Source: Bacillus sp. WMMC1349
GTDB lineage: Bacteria; Bacillota; Bacilli; Bacillales; Bacillaceae
Direction: 5' to 3'
DNA length: 64,000 bases
Assembly (NCBI RefSeq): GCF_013155385.1
Contig: NZ_JABJUQ010000007.1
Location: 1,594,001-1,658,000 of the forward strand
The notes beneath the pieces were generated by a model. It was not told the origin of the DNA, ran no database searches, and saw nothing but the letters and a program-made list of their open reading frames with translations. The position numbers and the translations under genes were made by a program. Position 1 is the first letter of the stretch. Each line of letters opens with the position of its first letter. This document shows positions 38,158 to 46,657 of the stretch, one piece after another.

Positions 38158-38186
38158 AAAAAACCCGGTCTTAGGGGACCGGGGCG
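38158..38186. terminator. terminator between DUF1275 and the cotC-like gene
   Basis: CCCGGTC/GACCGGG hairpin. Read on the minus strand it is followed by TTTTTT, so it ends the cotC-like transcript; it may also slow the plus-strand one. Confidence 0.75.
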
Positions 38187-38218
38187 ACAAAAATTGTCTA
38201 ATAGATTGAGTTAAGGTG

Positions 38219-38407
38219 TTAGTAATGCTTTTTAAAATCGAAATACTTACAATAGTAATACTTCTTGTCATGATCATGGTCATAATACTTTTTATCGTAA
38301 TCATAATCATAGTCATAGTGTTTCTTGCAAGGATCGAAATACACCTTTTTACACTTGAAGTAATAGTAATCATCATGTTTTTTATGGTGGTCATAATAGT
38401 AATCCAT
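38219..38407 (-). CDS. CotC/CotU-like spore coat protein
   Basis: 62 aa built almost only of Tyr, Lys, Asp and His (MDYYYDHHKKHDDYYYFKCK ... YDYDYDYDKKYYDHDHDKK ... FKKHY). B. subtilis CotC and CotU have the same composition, length and KKHY end; they are outer-coat proteins, cross-linked through tyrosine. ATG 38407 is six bases after GGAGGGAAA. A sigma-K promoter lies directly upstream. Low complexity explains the plus-strand frame opposite it. Confidence 0.85.
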   Translation of the reverse strand: MDYYYDHHKKHDDYYYFKCKKVYFDPCKKHYDYDYDYDKKYYDHDHDKKYYYCKYFDFKKHY

Positions 38408-38440
38408 AAAACTTTCCCTCCTTCATATTTTAATCAATTT

Positions 38441-38467
38441 TATAGTATGTCATTTAAATGAAACAGT
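38441..38467 (-). promoter_or_regulatory. sigma-K promoter of the cotC-like gene
   Basis: AC (38467-38466), 16 bases, CATACTATA (38449-38441) on the minus strand; an exact match to AC-N16-CATANNNTA. Confidence 0.85.
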
Positions 38468-38518
38468 TTGTGTATTTGCTACGTATATTAAAAAGAGGCG
38501 AATTACTAGAGTGAGAGG

Positions 38519-39388
38519 ATGATGATCGCGGATAGAATAGTTGATATTTTTCGTATCGATGGATTGAAAATTGAATACTCAATGCTAGGCGATGGTGAAC
38601 CTATACTTGTGATGCATGGTGGACATTCAAATTGCTATGAAGAGTTTGGCTATCAAGCCCTGTATGAAAAAAGTTTTTCATTGATTACACCTTCTCGATC
38701 TGGCTATGGTCGAACATCTAAAGAAATCGGAGACACTTTGGAGAGTGCTTGTCATTATTATTTGGCATTACTGGATCATTTAAAAATAGACAAAGTTCAT
38801 GTGCTTGCCATGTCAGCAGGAGGACCAAGCGCTCTTTATTTCACTTCAGTATATCCAGACAGAGTGAAATCGTTGATTTTACAAAGTGCTGTGACAAAAA
38901 AATGGCTGACAAAGAAAGACATTGAATATAAGATCGGAAAAAGCTTGTTTCATCCGTTTGCTGAAAAGGTCGTTTGGAAATTGATTTCATCACTGAGTAA
39001 TCGATATCCAAAATGGATATTTAAAAAAATGATCCCTTCATTTAGCAGCTTGCCTCCTGAACAAGTGATGTTTAAAGTGAAAAATGAAGATATTGAAGAG
39101 TTACGAAAAATGAATAATAGACAGCGCTCAGGTCATGGCTTTATAATTGATTTAAAAAATATTGATGAGCTATCAGTTTATCACTTACAGTCGATTACTT
39201 GCCCCGTTTTAATTATGCATTGTCCGCACGATCGAGCGGTTCCGCTTGATCATGCTGATCATGCCAATCAATATCTGCCTAATTCTAAGATTTATCAGGT
39301 AGATGCATGGGGACATTTGATTTGGCTAGGAACTGGAGCTAACTCAGTTGCAGACAAGGTGATCAGCTTTATTCATTCGCTAAAATAA
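38519..39388 (+). CDS. alpha/beta hydrolase
   Basis: 289 aa. Oxyanion motif HGG near residue 33; the nucleophile elbow is AMSAGG (about 97-102), with Ala in place of the first Gly of G-x-S-x-G. The acid is in CPHDRAVP and the catalytic His in AWGHLIW near residue 266. Substrate unknown; sequence features are of the proline-iminopeptidase/haloperoxidase-like group. Start 38519 or the next ATG; the ribosome site is weak either way. Confidence 0.8.
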   Translation: MMIADRIVDIFRIDGLKIEYSMLGDGEPILVMHGGHSNCYEEFGYQALYEKSFSLITPSRSGYGRTSKEIGDTLESACHYYLALLDHLKIDKVHVLAMSAGGPSALYFTSVYPDRVKSLILQSAVTKKWLTKKDIEYKIGKSLFHPFAEKVVWKLISSLSNRYPKWIFKKMIPSFSSLPPEQVMFKVKNEDIEELRKMNNRQRSGHGFIIDLKNIDELSVYHLQSITCPVLIMHCPHDRAVPLDHADHANQYLPNSKIYQVDAWGHLIWLGTGANSVADKVISFIHSLK

Positions 39389-39459
39389 ATTTATTTTGTA
39401 GTATGGAAATGCTTTCATGTGGCAGGGTAACTGATATACTTAATAAGGAGGAACAACGT

Positions 39460-39771
39460 ATGCTTATCGTTACAACAGATGCAATAGTAGGAAAAAACAT
39501 TCAAGAAGTAAAAGGACTCGTTACAGGAAGTATTGTACAGTCACGAAACATCGGAAAAGATATCCTTTCAGGATTCAAATCGGTAATTGGCGGGGAATTA
39601 AAAAGTTATACAGGTATGCTTGAAGACTCAAAGAAAATGGTGAAGGAACGTTTAATTGAACAAGCAGAAGCTGCTGGCGCAAATGCCATCGTTGGACTAA
39701 GGTTCGAGCTTTCAGCCGGCCAAGGTACTTCTGAATTAATCGGATATGGAACGGCTGTCATTGTTGATTAA
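39460..39771 (+). CDS. YbjQ/UPF0145 family protein
   Basis: 103 aa, starting LIVTTDAIVGKNIQEVKGLV; the family end GANAIVGLRFELS and GYGTAVIV is present. Pentameric ring-forming proteins of unclear function. ATG 39460 follows AATAAGGAGGAAC by seven bases; the longer frame from 39403 lacks a ribosome site. Its stop codon touches a MITE-like repeat. Confidence 0.85.
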   Translation: MLIVTTDAIVGKNIQEVKGLVTGSIVQSRNIGKDILSGFKSVIGGELKSYTGMLEDSKKMVKERLIEQAEAAGANAIVGLRFELSAGQGTSELIGYGTAVIVD

Positions 39772-39943
39772 TCTAAAAAGTCCTTTTTCAACATAAATCA
39801 GGGGGAATTGCGAGACTCCTGCGGAAACAGCGAGCCAGGCGAGACCCAAGAGGAGCAAGGAACGAGCTCCGAGGAGGCTCGCGGATCGCCCGCGGAAAGC
39901 GAGCAAATTCCCCCAATTTTATTCATCGACACGACTTTCAGGA
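39772..39943 (+). repeat. MITE-like intergenic repeat, copy 6
   Basis: Longest core of the family: ATAAATCAGGGGGAATTGCG, CTCCTGCGGAAACAGCGAGC, GCAAGGAACGAGCTCCGAGG, CGCCCGCGGAAAGCGAGCAA. Both outermost ends are trimmed (starts TCTAAAAAGTCC, ends ACTTTCAGGA). It fills the gap between the convergent ybjQ-like and TVP38 genes. Confidence 0.9.
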
Positions 39944-39953
39944 ATTTATTAAC

Positions 39954-40601
39954 TTATTTTGGCTCTGACTGCTCTGCCTTGTTATTTTTATTGATAAAGT
40001 GGGGGTATTTCTTATAGATGATCACCATAATGATCAGCATGTATACACCATAGATCGCAAATGATATCAGTTTGTGTTCATTGAAATTAGCACCAGCAAT
40101 GGAGATAACGAACACATTCGGAATTTTTCCCAGTGTTGAAGCAACAAAAAAGATGAGCCACTTGACTTTGCTTAATCCACAGACAATGTTCATGACAACG
40201 GAAGGAATGACAGGGATCAGCCTTCCTAAAAGTACGGCTGTGAAAGCATTTTGATTAAAATAACCTTCATATTGATTCATTTTAGGATATTTCAGCATTT
40301 TTTTCTCTGCCCAATCTCTAAACCCATAACGAGCAAGAAAAAATAGCATCATTGTTCCTAGCATTGATCCTGATAAAGTGATCAATGCCCCGTTGATGAT
40401 TCCAAAGACAGCTCCATTTAACCCAGCGATCACGGCAAACGGAACAATGGGAAAAAACACACAGACCGCCACAATCAGGCAGCTAAATATAATAGAATAA
40501 ATGCCTCCTGCTCTAACTAATTCAAGCCATGACTCTTTTTGAGAAAAACCGATCACAATGATCATAATGACCGAAAGAATACTTAACCATTTTTTTGTCA
40601 T
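39954..40601 (-). CDS. TVP38/TMEM64 (VTT-domain) membrane protein
   Basis: 215 aa, about six helices, with the VTT/SNARE-assoc core FPIVPFAVIAGLNGAVFG and RLIPVIPSVVMNIVCGLSKV. Related to DedA proteins, which move lipids across the membrane; exact role unknown. ATG 40601 has only a distant GAAAGG. Followed on the same strand, 24 bases upstream, by the serine hydrolase gene, with which it may be co-transcribed. Confidence 0.83.
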   Translation of the reverse strand: MTKKWLSILSVIMIIVIGFSQKESWLELVRAGGIYSIIFSCLIVAVCVFFPIVPFAVIAGLNGAVFGIINGALITLSGSMLGTMMLFFLARYGFRDWAEKKMLKYPKMNQYEGYFNQNAFTAVLLGRLIPVIPSVVMNIVCGLSKVKWLIFFVASTLGKIPNVFVISIAGANFNEHKLISFAIYGVYMLIIMVIIYKKYPHFINKNNKAEQSEPK

Positions 40602-40625
40602 AGTTGCTGTTTCTGCCTTTCTTTT

Positions 40626-41642
40626 TTAAGTACTTAGCAATACGTTTTCTAAATAGGTGAAAATCTCGTCAGTTTTTGATAAATTGCAATTACTAAGGAT
40701 AATGAGCACCTTTTTTTGATTGATATATCTGTTGATCGTGCTGTAAAAACCATGTATTTCGCCTTCATGCCATATTTTATATGTGTTTTGTTTATTAATA
40801 AACCATCCATACCCGATCGAATTGTTTTGGATAAGGTTTAAAACAGGACCTTGTTTTTGATAAGCTGACCTTTTGAGACAGGTGTAAAGGGTGTCTCTCA
40901 GTGTGCTTTTCGTTAACAGTTTTTCAGTATAAAGAGCGCGATCCCATAAATACAAATCCTCGACTGTTGAGAAGAGCCCGCTTTCTCCATGACCGTATAT
41001 AGTAGGTGCTTTAATGACTGCCTGATTCATACATATGTACCCAACAGTTGGAGCAATATCTGCCGGTGAAGTGAAAAACCCTGAATTATTCATGCCTAAC
41101 GGTTTAAATATGAGCTTTTGAATGACGTTTTGGTAAGAATCTTTTGTAACAATTTCCAATATTTTAGAAAGAAGAATGTAGCCCGAATTGCTATAGTTAA
41201 ATTTCTCGCCAGGATTGAACTCGAGCGGTTTGTCAATAAAACGCGTGATGAGTTGATCAATTGGTGTAAGCTCTAACTCGATATCAAGCAACTCTTCTGT
41301 TAAGAAATCAGGAATTCCTGAAGTGTGGCTTAACAAATGTTTGATCAGGATCTTGTCCCCATTTGGATAGTCATTTAAATATATTTCAAGGGGGTCAGAG
41401 ATGTCAATCAGACCTTTTTCATGAAGTTGCATAATAGCCATTGCTGTAAACTGTTTTGTTAATGAAGCAATTTGAAAGCGAGTATCCGCTTTATTTTTGA
41501 CTTTATCCTTGTAATTAGAGTATCCATAGCCTTTGGATAAAATAATGCCACTTTGATCAGCTAAAAGAATACTACCATGAAAACAATGGGTGGATACCCG
41601 TTTCTCCAGATAGGTATCCAGCTGTTCTGTTGTGTATGTCAA
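40626..41642 (-). CDS. serine hydrolase, class-C beta-lactamase/penicillin-binding-like
   Basis: 338 aa without a signal peptide. The three active-site motifs of the family are visible: S-x2-K in ASLTKQF (about residue 62), Y-x-N in YSNSG (about 145), and H-x-G in WHEGEIHGF (about 290). Such proteins are esterases, D-peptidases or PBP4*-like enzymes; resistance function should not be assumed. TTG 41642 follows AGAGGACTGG. Start TTG and cytoplasmic location are inferred. Confidence 0.83.
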   Translation of the reverse strand: MTYTTEQLDTYLEKRVSTHCFHGSILLADQSGIILSKGYGYSNYKDKVKNKADTRFQIASLTKQFTAMAIMQLHEKGLIDISDPLEIYLNDYPNGDKILIKHLLSHTSGIPDFLTEELLDIELELTPIDQLITRFIDKPLEFNPGEKFNYSNSGYILLSKILEIVTKDSYQNVIQKLIFKPLGMNNSGFFTSPADIAPTVGYICMNQAVIKAPTIYGHGESGLFSTVEDLYLWDRALYTEKLLTKSTLRDTLYTCLKRSAYQKQGPVLNLIQNNSIGYGWFINKQNTYKIWHEGEIHGFYSTINRYINQKKVLIILSNCNLSKTDEIFTYLENVLLST

Positions 41643-41771
41643 TAGAACCAGTCCTCTCAGAATCTACCTAGAATCAAATGAAAAAGGAAGTTAAATAAAA
41701 TCATAACAACATAACTTTATAAAAGTTTTTTTATGTTTACTATAAAACGGGCTATAATTTAAGCTAATTTA

Positions 41772-41817
41772 AAAAACAAAGCCAGTGAAGAAAAATACTT
41801 CACTGGCTTTGTTTTTC
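41772..41817 (-). terminator. terminator of the coat-F-like pair
   Basis: AAACAAAGCCAGTGAAG pairs with CTTCACTGGCTTTGTTT around AAAAATA; T-rich on both strands. Confidence 0.9.
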
Positions 41818-41826
41818 CAAAAACTT

Positions 41827-42126
41827 CTATATTTGAGGTAAATCTTTAGCTTTTTCCGCGGCTTGTAGATCCATCCGGATCTGTTCCGAGAGGTTGGTCG
41901 GATGATAATAACCTTTAGAAATCATATAATTGGTAATTTGTTCATGGGTGTCAATGGCGTCATTTAAATATTGTTTTAATGTTTCACGTACTTCTGGAGA
42001 GGAAGTTTCGGTAATGGCAACAGCGATATTTTTTACCCCTGATTTGGCAGAGATGAGAAAATCAGTTGCGACTACTTGTTCGGTCAACGCTCCCATCCCT
42101 GTCATGTTTTGGATGAAATCATTCAC
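41827..42126 (-). CDS. CotF-like spore coat protein, C-terminal type (YraF/YraG-like)
   Basis: 99-aa helical protein of the coat-F domain family (TDFLISAKSGVKNIAVAITE, then QYLNDAIDTHEQITNYMISK and GYYHPTNLSEQIRMD). B. subtilis has related small proteins (CotF, YraD, YraF, YraG) in the spore coat. Its ATG overlaps the stop of the upstream gene in an ATGA, so the two are translationally coupled and may together correspond to a split CotF-type protein. Followed by a strong terminator. Confidence 0.82.
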   Translation of the reverse strand: MNDFIQNMTGMGALTEQVVATDFLISAKSGVKNIAVAITETSSPEVRETLKQYLNDAIDTHEQITNYMISKGYYHPTNLSEQIRMDLQAAEKAKDLPQI

Positions 42127-42323
42127 AGTGTTTCACTCCTAACCGTTAAAAGACCTTGTAAATGTTCAATCTGTTGTTTTGTTCGAGATGCATCACGTTG
42201 TAAAATATCTTTAAGCTCTTGATCTTTGACAAGACCGGTCATCGTTGCAGACTTTGTTAAGCAAAGATTTTTAAACATTAACAGCTCATGAAGTTCCAGT
42301 GTTTCATGAATCGCATTGTTCAA
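42123..42323 (-). CDS. small CotF-like partner protein (66 aa)
   Basis: Helical protein starting MNNAIHETLELHELLMFKNL, resembling the N-terminal half of CotF/YraG-type coat proteins (HELL.FK..CLTKS, then Q.ELKDILQRD). The start is TTG 42323 after GGAGTGTTGATGC. Coupled by overlap to the downstream coat-F-like gene. Likely in the spore coat. Confidence 0.72.
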   Translation of the reverse strand: MNNAIHETLELHELLMFKNLCLTKSATMTGLVKDQELKDILQRDASRTKQQIEHLQGLLTVRSETL

Positions 42324-42430
42324 GCATCAACACTCCTGTTCATATAGTTTACTTCTGTTTCGTTCATATTTTCATGATTTCAGGCTGGATTTATTCGATT
42401 CATTTATTGGAACAATTAGCAAATTGTCCA

Positions 42431-43613
42431 TTAAACTTTACGGATACGGAAAAATTTAGTTAATAACCATGTGCCTTGTGGGAAACTTAATGTCAACTGC
42501 CAGACACCTCCGTCATCAAGGTCATACTCTTGCATAAGTTCCAGTTTCCTGCCAATACTTTGTGCATCTTCAAACCAAACTGTATGCTTGTTACCTAGTT
42601 ATCGACATATTGAAAGAATGGTGATTCAAATTCTTTTGCATATTGAACAGGAACTTGATATTTCATTGCAAGCCGAATGGTATGTTGGTTTGAAATTCCT
42701 GGATAGACAACACCTTGTTGATAAGGAAGTGTCCCTTATATCCATAATGCGGGAAACCAAGAATAATTTTATGTTTTGGAACATGATTGAGGGCAAATTG
42801 AATGGTTGTGCAATCGGTCCTGGCTCACTTGTTCCATGATGCCAGTCATAAGGCATAATAAACATGTAGTCGCTGAAAGAGGCAATAGCTGAATAATCAT
42901 AACCATGTGATATGATTACTTGTTTTTGGCGGGACAGCAACAGTCAAAACATAGCCGGAAGTTCGTTTAAAAAGGCAGGGAATAAATCCTTATCTTTAGC
43001 TGAGACATTTTCAAAATCAATATTGACTCCTGCATAACCCTTTGTTTGAATGGTGCGAAAAATGTTTTCAACCAAGTTTCGTCTAACAGCTGGCTGCTGT
43101 AATACTTGATGAATAAGGTTTGAACTAAATCCTGTTTTTGTTAAATTGGTAACCGTCATAATGGGAGAGACATCGCCTTTCCATCCTGTTTTAATCGCTG
43201 TTAAATCATTGAGTTGACTTAAAGATCCTTCACTTGAAAAGTGATATTCAAAAAGTGCCAAGTATGTGGTGTAGGGAGCAAAATTTTTGATCAATTCCTG
43301 ATCTAACTGGGGATTTCTTGTTGGTGTAGTAACCTAAACCTGTTATGTATTTTTTTGAAGTCTTGGGAATTGTCAATTTCATTCCCGGGCGTAAGAGGCT
43401 GGGAGTTATCGCTGGATTTACCTTTTTCAAGCTTTCTACACTTAAAAATGTCTTATTTGCCATCGAATCAAATCCAACGAAATTCCTAATTTTGCACCAA
43501 TGGAAAATAAAGAGTCTCCAGGCCGAACGGTATAGATGAACAACGAATCCACTTCCTTCTTTCATGACTTGTGAAACTCTTAAATATTCATATGTTTGAG
43601 ATGATCTGTTCAT
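42431..43613 (-). pseudogene. LysM/GH18 spore cortex or coat glycosidase (YaaH/YdhD-like), broken
   Basis: Read on the minus strand: a damaged LysM part (SVESLKKVNPAITPSLLRPG then MKLTIPKTSKKYITGLGYYT), a GH18 domain with GYAGVNIDFENVSAKDKDLF (catalytic D-x-D-x-E strand), then after a stop SHGYDYSAIASFSDYMFIMP, and the end HTVWFEDAQSIGRKLELMQE to WLLTKFFRIRKV. At least four frameshifts or stops and a missing piece after LPAMF break it. Relatives are N-acetylglucosaminidases acting on spore peptidoglycan during germination. Confidence 0.82.
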
Positions 43614-43675
43614 GCTGTTTTAAAAAAACAAGAGGAAGACCCTAGGGATAGCTAGGATTTTCCTAAAGATCATTT

Positions 43676-43966
43676 TTAAAACATTTCATTAATTTCCCAA
43701 GATTCTACTATTTGATAAGCGGTTTGCGGATCCATTCCACGCCCCAGTAAATATGCCATTGCAGCCACTTCTGTCATGGCATGTTGATAAGAAGTGCCCT
43801 TTGCTTCCTTTAAACCATAAGAAACAAAAGGAGCGATCGTATTTAATGTCATGGATTTCAGTTGTGGATATAACGGGGTTTTCATCGTATGGGCTGTCGT
43901 TTCTGATTGGGGATATTGCGGAAACTGTCTACCTTGCATCGCATACATATGATTCATGTAATCCAT
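43676..43966 (-). CDS. probable spore protein, unknown family (96 aa)
   Basis: Starts MDYMNHMYAMQGRQFPQYPQ; the rest is helical (APFVSYGLKEAKGTSYQHAM, AYLLGRGMDPQTAYQIVESW). I recognise no family. GAAAGGAAG precedes ATG 43966, and a good sigma-K promoter lies just upstream (44003-44030), so it should be made late in the mother cell and reach the coat or spore surface. Confidence 0.65.
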   Translation of the reverse strand: MDYMNHMYAMQGRQFPQYPQSETTAHTMKTPLYPQLKSMTLNTIAPFVSYGLKEAKGTSYQHAMTEVAAMAYLLGRGMDPQTAYQIVESWEINEMF

Positions 43967-44002
43967 TATTTTCTTCCTTTCTTAACTTGATGAATTCGAT
44001 TA

Positions 44003-44030
44003 TAGCTTATGCTCCGCTCATGTCCTACGT
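44003..44030 (-). promoter_or_regulatory. sigma-K promoter of the 96-aa gene
   Basis: On the minus strand AC (44030-44029), 17 bases, CATAAGCTA (44011-44003), matching AC-N16/17-CATANNNTA. Confidence 0.65.
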
Positions 44031-44063
44031 GTTAGGCATGTTCCTATGTTAGGTTTCAAAAGT

Positions 44064-44291
44064 CTAGTACGGAAAGAAAGGATAACCGTACCCGCCGTAC
44101 CCGCCATACCCACCGTATGGACCTAGCAGTGCCCCTGCTGTAAGGCCTCCTAAAAGTCCGCCGAAAAACGGACCGGGACCGTAAAAGAATGGTCCGCCAA
44201 AGGGTCTTCCGAAAAAGGGTCTTCCATAAAAAGGTCTTCCGATAATTCGATAATCACCGTGAGAAAAATGATCATGTCCGATTACGTTCAT
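44064..44291 (-). CDS. Gly/Phe/Pro-rich small protein, probably spore-associated
   Basis: 75 aa: MNVIGHDHFSHGDYRIIGRP, then repeats of RPFYGRPFFGRPFGG, a Gly-Leu stretch, and (YGG)n ending YPFFPY. Composition resembles small spore-surface proteins. Start ATG 44291 after GGAGGGATTTTTT; a TTG five codons upstream is inside the ribosome site. Upstream, GAATA, 19 bases, CATTATA could be a sigma-G promoter. Function unknown. Confidence 0.65.
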   Translation of the reverse strand: MNVIGHDHFSHGDYRIIGRPFYGRPFFGRPFGGPFFYGPGPFFGGLLGGLTAGALLGPYGGYGGYGGYGYPFFPY

Positions 44292-44420
44292 AAAAAATCC
44301 CTCCAATAATATAATGATACTTGACTACAATAATGTATTCTGCCTAAATGTTTTTGCTTGGGCAGACGGCTATAGGTCATCGGAATTTCTATGGCACCTG
44401 CCTTAAAAGGAGAGAGCAAA

Positions 44421-44822
44421 ATGGGATTATATCTGTCAGATTGGGATCTGGCGCCTGCACATGCTCATGCGTACCGGGCGAGAACATCTGAATTTGCTGG
44501 GCATGTTCATTTAATTGAGGGATTTTCACAGCCTGCTAATGGAAGTAATACAGATGCTCATATCCATTTTTATTCAGGAATTACCTCATTTGAAAATGGT
44601 CATTACCATAGATACTACGGGATGACTGGGCCGGCCATTTTGAGAAAGGATGGGACTCACTATCATGAGATAGGGGGGACGACTTATTTTGCTTACACAA
44701 AGTCTCCCTCTATGCATTATGGGGGGATTGTTTATGTAAGCGGGGACCGTAAAGAAAGGCATAGGCATTCATACCGCGGCGTGACGAGAGAAGTGGTCGG
44801 AAATGAACCGCTCGGATGGTAA
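44421..44822 (+). CDS. ymaF: YmaF family protein
   Basis: 133 aa of the YmaF family (PF12788): His-rich repeats such as APAHAHAYRARTSEFAGHVH, DAHIHFYSGITSFENGHYHR and GTHYHEIGGTTYF. Function unknown; the regular His pairs suggest metal binding. ATG 44421 follows AAAGGAGAGAGCAAA; a longer frame from 44391 includes that site. It precedes miaA, as in B. subtilis, and marks the return to the conserved chromosome order. Confidence 0.88.
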   Translation: MGLYLSDWDLAPAHAHAYRARTSEFAGHVHLIEGFSQPANGSNTDAHIHFYSGITSFENGHYHRYYGMTGPAILRKDGTHYHEIGGTTYFAYTKSPSMHYGGIVYVSGDRKERHRHSYRGVTREVVGNEPLGW

Positions 44823-44912
44823 TGTTTATATGTGGTATAAATTGGATAAAATGAAATTTAAAAGCTAAAATGGTATAATGGGAGGAGATTGTATAAAAGA
44901 GAGTGATCATTA

Positions 44913-45860
44913 GTGAATAAAAACAAACCATCTGTCATTGTCATGATCGGTCCGACTGCGGTTGGCAAGACACAATTGAGTGTGATGTTGGCTGCCAGTT
45001 TAAACGCAGAGATTATTAGCGGAGATTCAATGCAAATTTACAGAAAAATGGACATTGGCACAGCGAAAATTAAAGAAGAAGAAATGAATGGAATACGACA
45101 TCATCTTCTTGATATAAAAGACGCAACAGAACCTTTCTCAGTCGCAGAGTATCAGCAGATTGTGAGAGAAAAAATTGCTGAGATTGAAGATCGCGGAAAA
45201 TTGCCGATGATTGTCGGGGGAACAGGGCTTTACATTCAATCGGTTCTTTATGACTACTCATTTACAGAAGAAGCAGGAGATTCTAAGTTTCGAGCAGAAA
45301 TGGAAAGACTTGCAGTTGAAAAAGGGAATGAATATGTGCACTCTTTACTTAAAGAACGCGACACTAAAGCGGCAGAAGCGATTCATCAAAATAATGTTCG
45401 CAGGGTCATTAGAGCGCTTGAGATTTTACATACCTCTAAGAAAACAATGTCCCAACATATCAAAGATCAACAAAAACAACTTTTATATAACACAGCACTT
45501 GTCGGTTTGACAATGGACCGCCAAGTGCTTTACGACAGAATCAACAACCGGGTTGATCTAATGATGGATGAAGGACTTTTAGAAGAAGCAAGGCAATTTT
45601 TTGAAGATGAAAAAGTGAGACACTCGCAATCTGTGCAAGCGATCGGTTATAAAGAACTGTTTGCATATTTCGAAGGCAGGGAGACGCTGTCAGAGGCTGT
45701 CGAGACGTTAAAGCGAAATTCAAGACGCTATGCTAAACGGCAGCTGACATGGTTTAGAAATAAAATGGATGTCACATGGTTTGATATGACACCGCCAGTT
45801 AAAATCGAGCAGAAAAAGCAGGAAATTTTCACATATATAGCAGGAAAGATCGAATTTTAA
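44913..45860 (+). CDS. miaA: tRNA dimethylallyltransferase MiaA
   Basis: Adds dimethylallyl to A37 of tRNAs reading UNN codons, giving i6A, the substrate of MiaB (9707). P-loop GPTAVGKT (residues 12-19), then ISGDSMQIYRKMDIGTAKI and VGGTGLYIQSVLYDY. 315 aa, normal length. Starts with GTG 44913, after AGAGTGATCA. hfq follows at once. Confidence 0.96.
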   Translation: MNKNKPSVIVMIGPTAVGKTQLSVMLAASLNAEIISGDSMQIYRKMDIGTAKIKEEEMNGIRHHLLDIKDATEPFSVAEYQQIVREKIAEIEDRGKLPMIVGGTGLYIQSVLYDYSFTEEAGDSKFRAEMERLAVEKGNEYVHSLLKERDTKAAEAIHQNNVRRVIRALEILHTSKKTMSQHIKDQQKQLLYNTALVGLTMDRQVLYDRINNRVDLMMDEGLLEEARQFFEDEKVRHSQSVQAIGYKELFAYFEGRETLSEAVETLKRNSRRYAKRQLTWFRNKMDVTWFDMTPPVKIEQKKQEIFTYIAGKIEF

Positions 45861-45901
45861 GCGAAACAATATGATATAGAGAAATGAGGAGGATCAAGAA
45901 C

Positions 45902-46123
45902 ATGAAAACGATAAATATTCAAGACCAGTTTTTGAATCAGATTCGTAAAGAAAATACATTTGTCACAGTCTTTTTACTAAATGGATTTCAACTCCGAGGT
46001 CAAATAAAAGGGTTTGACAATTTCACAGTATTGCTTGAAACAGAAGGAAAACAGCAGCTTATTTACAAGCATGCGATTTCTACTTTTGCACCGCAAAAAA
46101 ATGTTCAGCTTGAGCTCGAATAA
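45902..46123 (+). CDS. hfq: RNA chaperone Hfq
   Basis: 73-aa Sm-like hexamer, same length as in B. subtilis. Sm1 motif [20 protein letters not shown] to VLLE, Sm2 motif [12 protein letters not shown] 45902 follows GAGGAGGATCAAGAAC; six codons upstream in frame are not used. It ends at a strong terminator and is probably co-transcribed with miaA. Confidence 0.97.
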   Translation: MKTINIQDQFLNQIRKENTFVTVFLLNGFQLRGQIKGFDNFTVLLETEGKQQLIYKHAISTFAPQKNVQLELE

Positions 46124-46135
46124 CCATCTTTTCAT

Positions 46136-46168
46136 AAAGAACCATGCCGGCGGACGGCATGGTTCTTT
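46136..46168 (+). terminator. terminator after hfq
   Basis: AAAGAACCATGCC pairs perfectly with GGCATGGTTCTTT around GGCGGAC-type bases. Confidence 0.9.
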
Positions 46169-46279
46169 GCATTCTCTAAATCAGAGCTTCAAGGGGAAAA
46201 TCAAATCCGATGCTTTCAAATTTACAAACTGTCCTCTAATCGATAAACTATAAACTAAATCGTTTTTTCGCAGGAAGGA

Positions 46280-46504
46280 ATGAACAGAATCATGAAACCG
46301 AATATTGTCATCAACCATTGGGAAGAAACATGTGAAAATGATTCTTGTTATGAATATGGCACAAGCATCATTGTGAATGGAAAAGAACTGATTAGGGAAG
46401 CCTCGATCTTCACTGCTGTTCAATCAATTCTTAAAGAACTTGGGATCGAAGCCGATATGAAAGAGGTATGTGAGAATAAGTGTTGTAACACTTACAAAAA
46501 ATAA
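46280..46504 (+). CDS. YmzA-like small protein (74 aa)
   Basis: Small acidic protein with cysteines (EETCENDSCYEYGTSIIVNG, then CENKCCNTYKK), in the place of B. subtilis ymzA between hfq and nrdI. Function unknown. Start ambiguous: ATG 46280 is too close to GGAAGG, ATG 46292 is about 12 bases from it. Confidence 0.7.
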   Translation: MNRIMKPNIVINHWEETCENDSCYEYGTSIIVNGKELIREASIFTAVQSILKELGIEADMKEVCENKCCNTYKK

Positions 46505-46562
46505 GCGAAAAAGTCTAGTCTACTATCTTATTTTTTTTCATGTTATGATAATTTCAGTTTAT

Positions 46563-46600
46563 GAGTAGAGTGAGCAAACAGCTCTTTTTCTACTCATATT
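46563..46600. terminator. hairpin upstream of the nrd operon
   Basis: ATGAGTAGA pairs with TCTACTCAT over about 17 bases. It may end ymzA transcription; no clean T run. Confidence 0.4.
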
Positions 46601-46657
46601 TCTTTGCCTTTGCAGCTTGTTATGCTGATACATAAATGTGAACTTTTTTTCGTCTCG

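Noticed and set aside
38216-38461. 81-codon hydrophobic plus-strand frame opposite the cotC-like gene
   Set aside because: Isoleucine/valine runs here are simply the complement of Asp/Tyr codons; no ribosome site.
40626-41642. Beta-lactam resistance gene or displaced pbpX
   Set aside because: The S-x2-K, Y-x-N and H-x-G motifs fit a general serine hydrolase, there is no signal peptide, and similarity to pbpX cannot be judged by eye.
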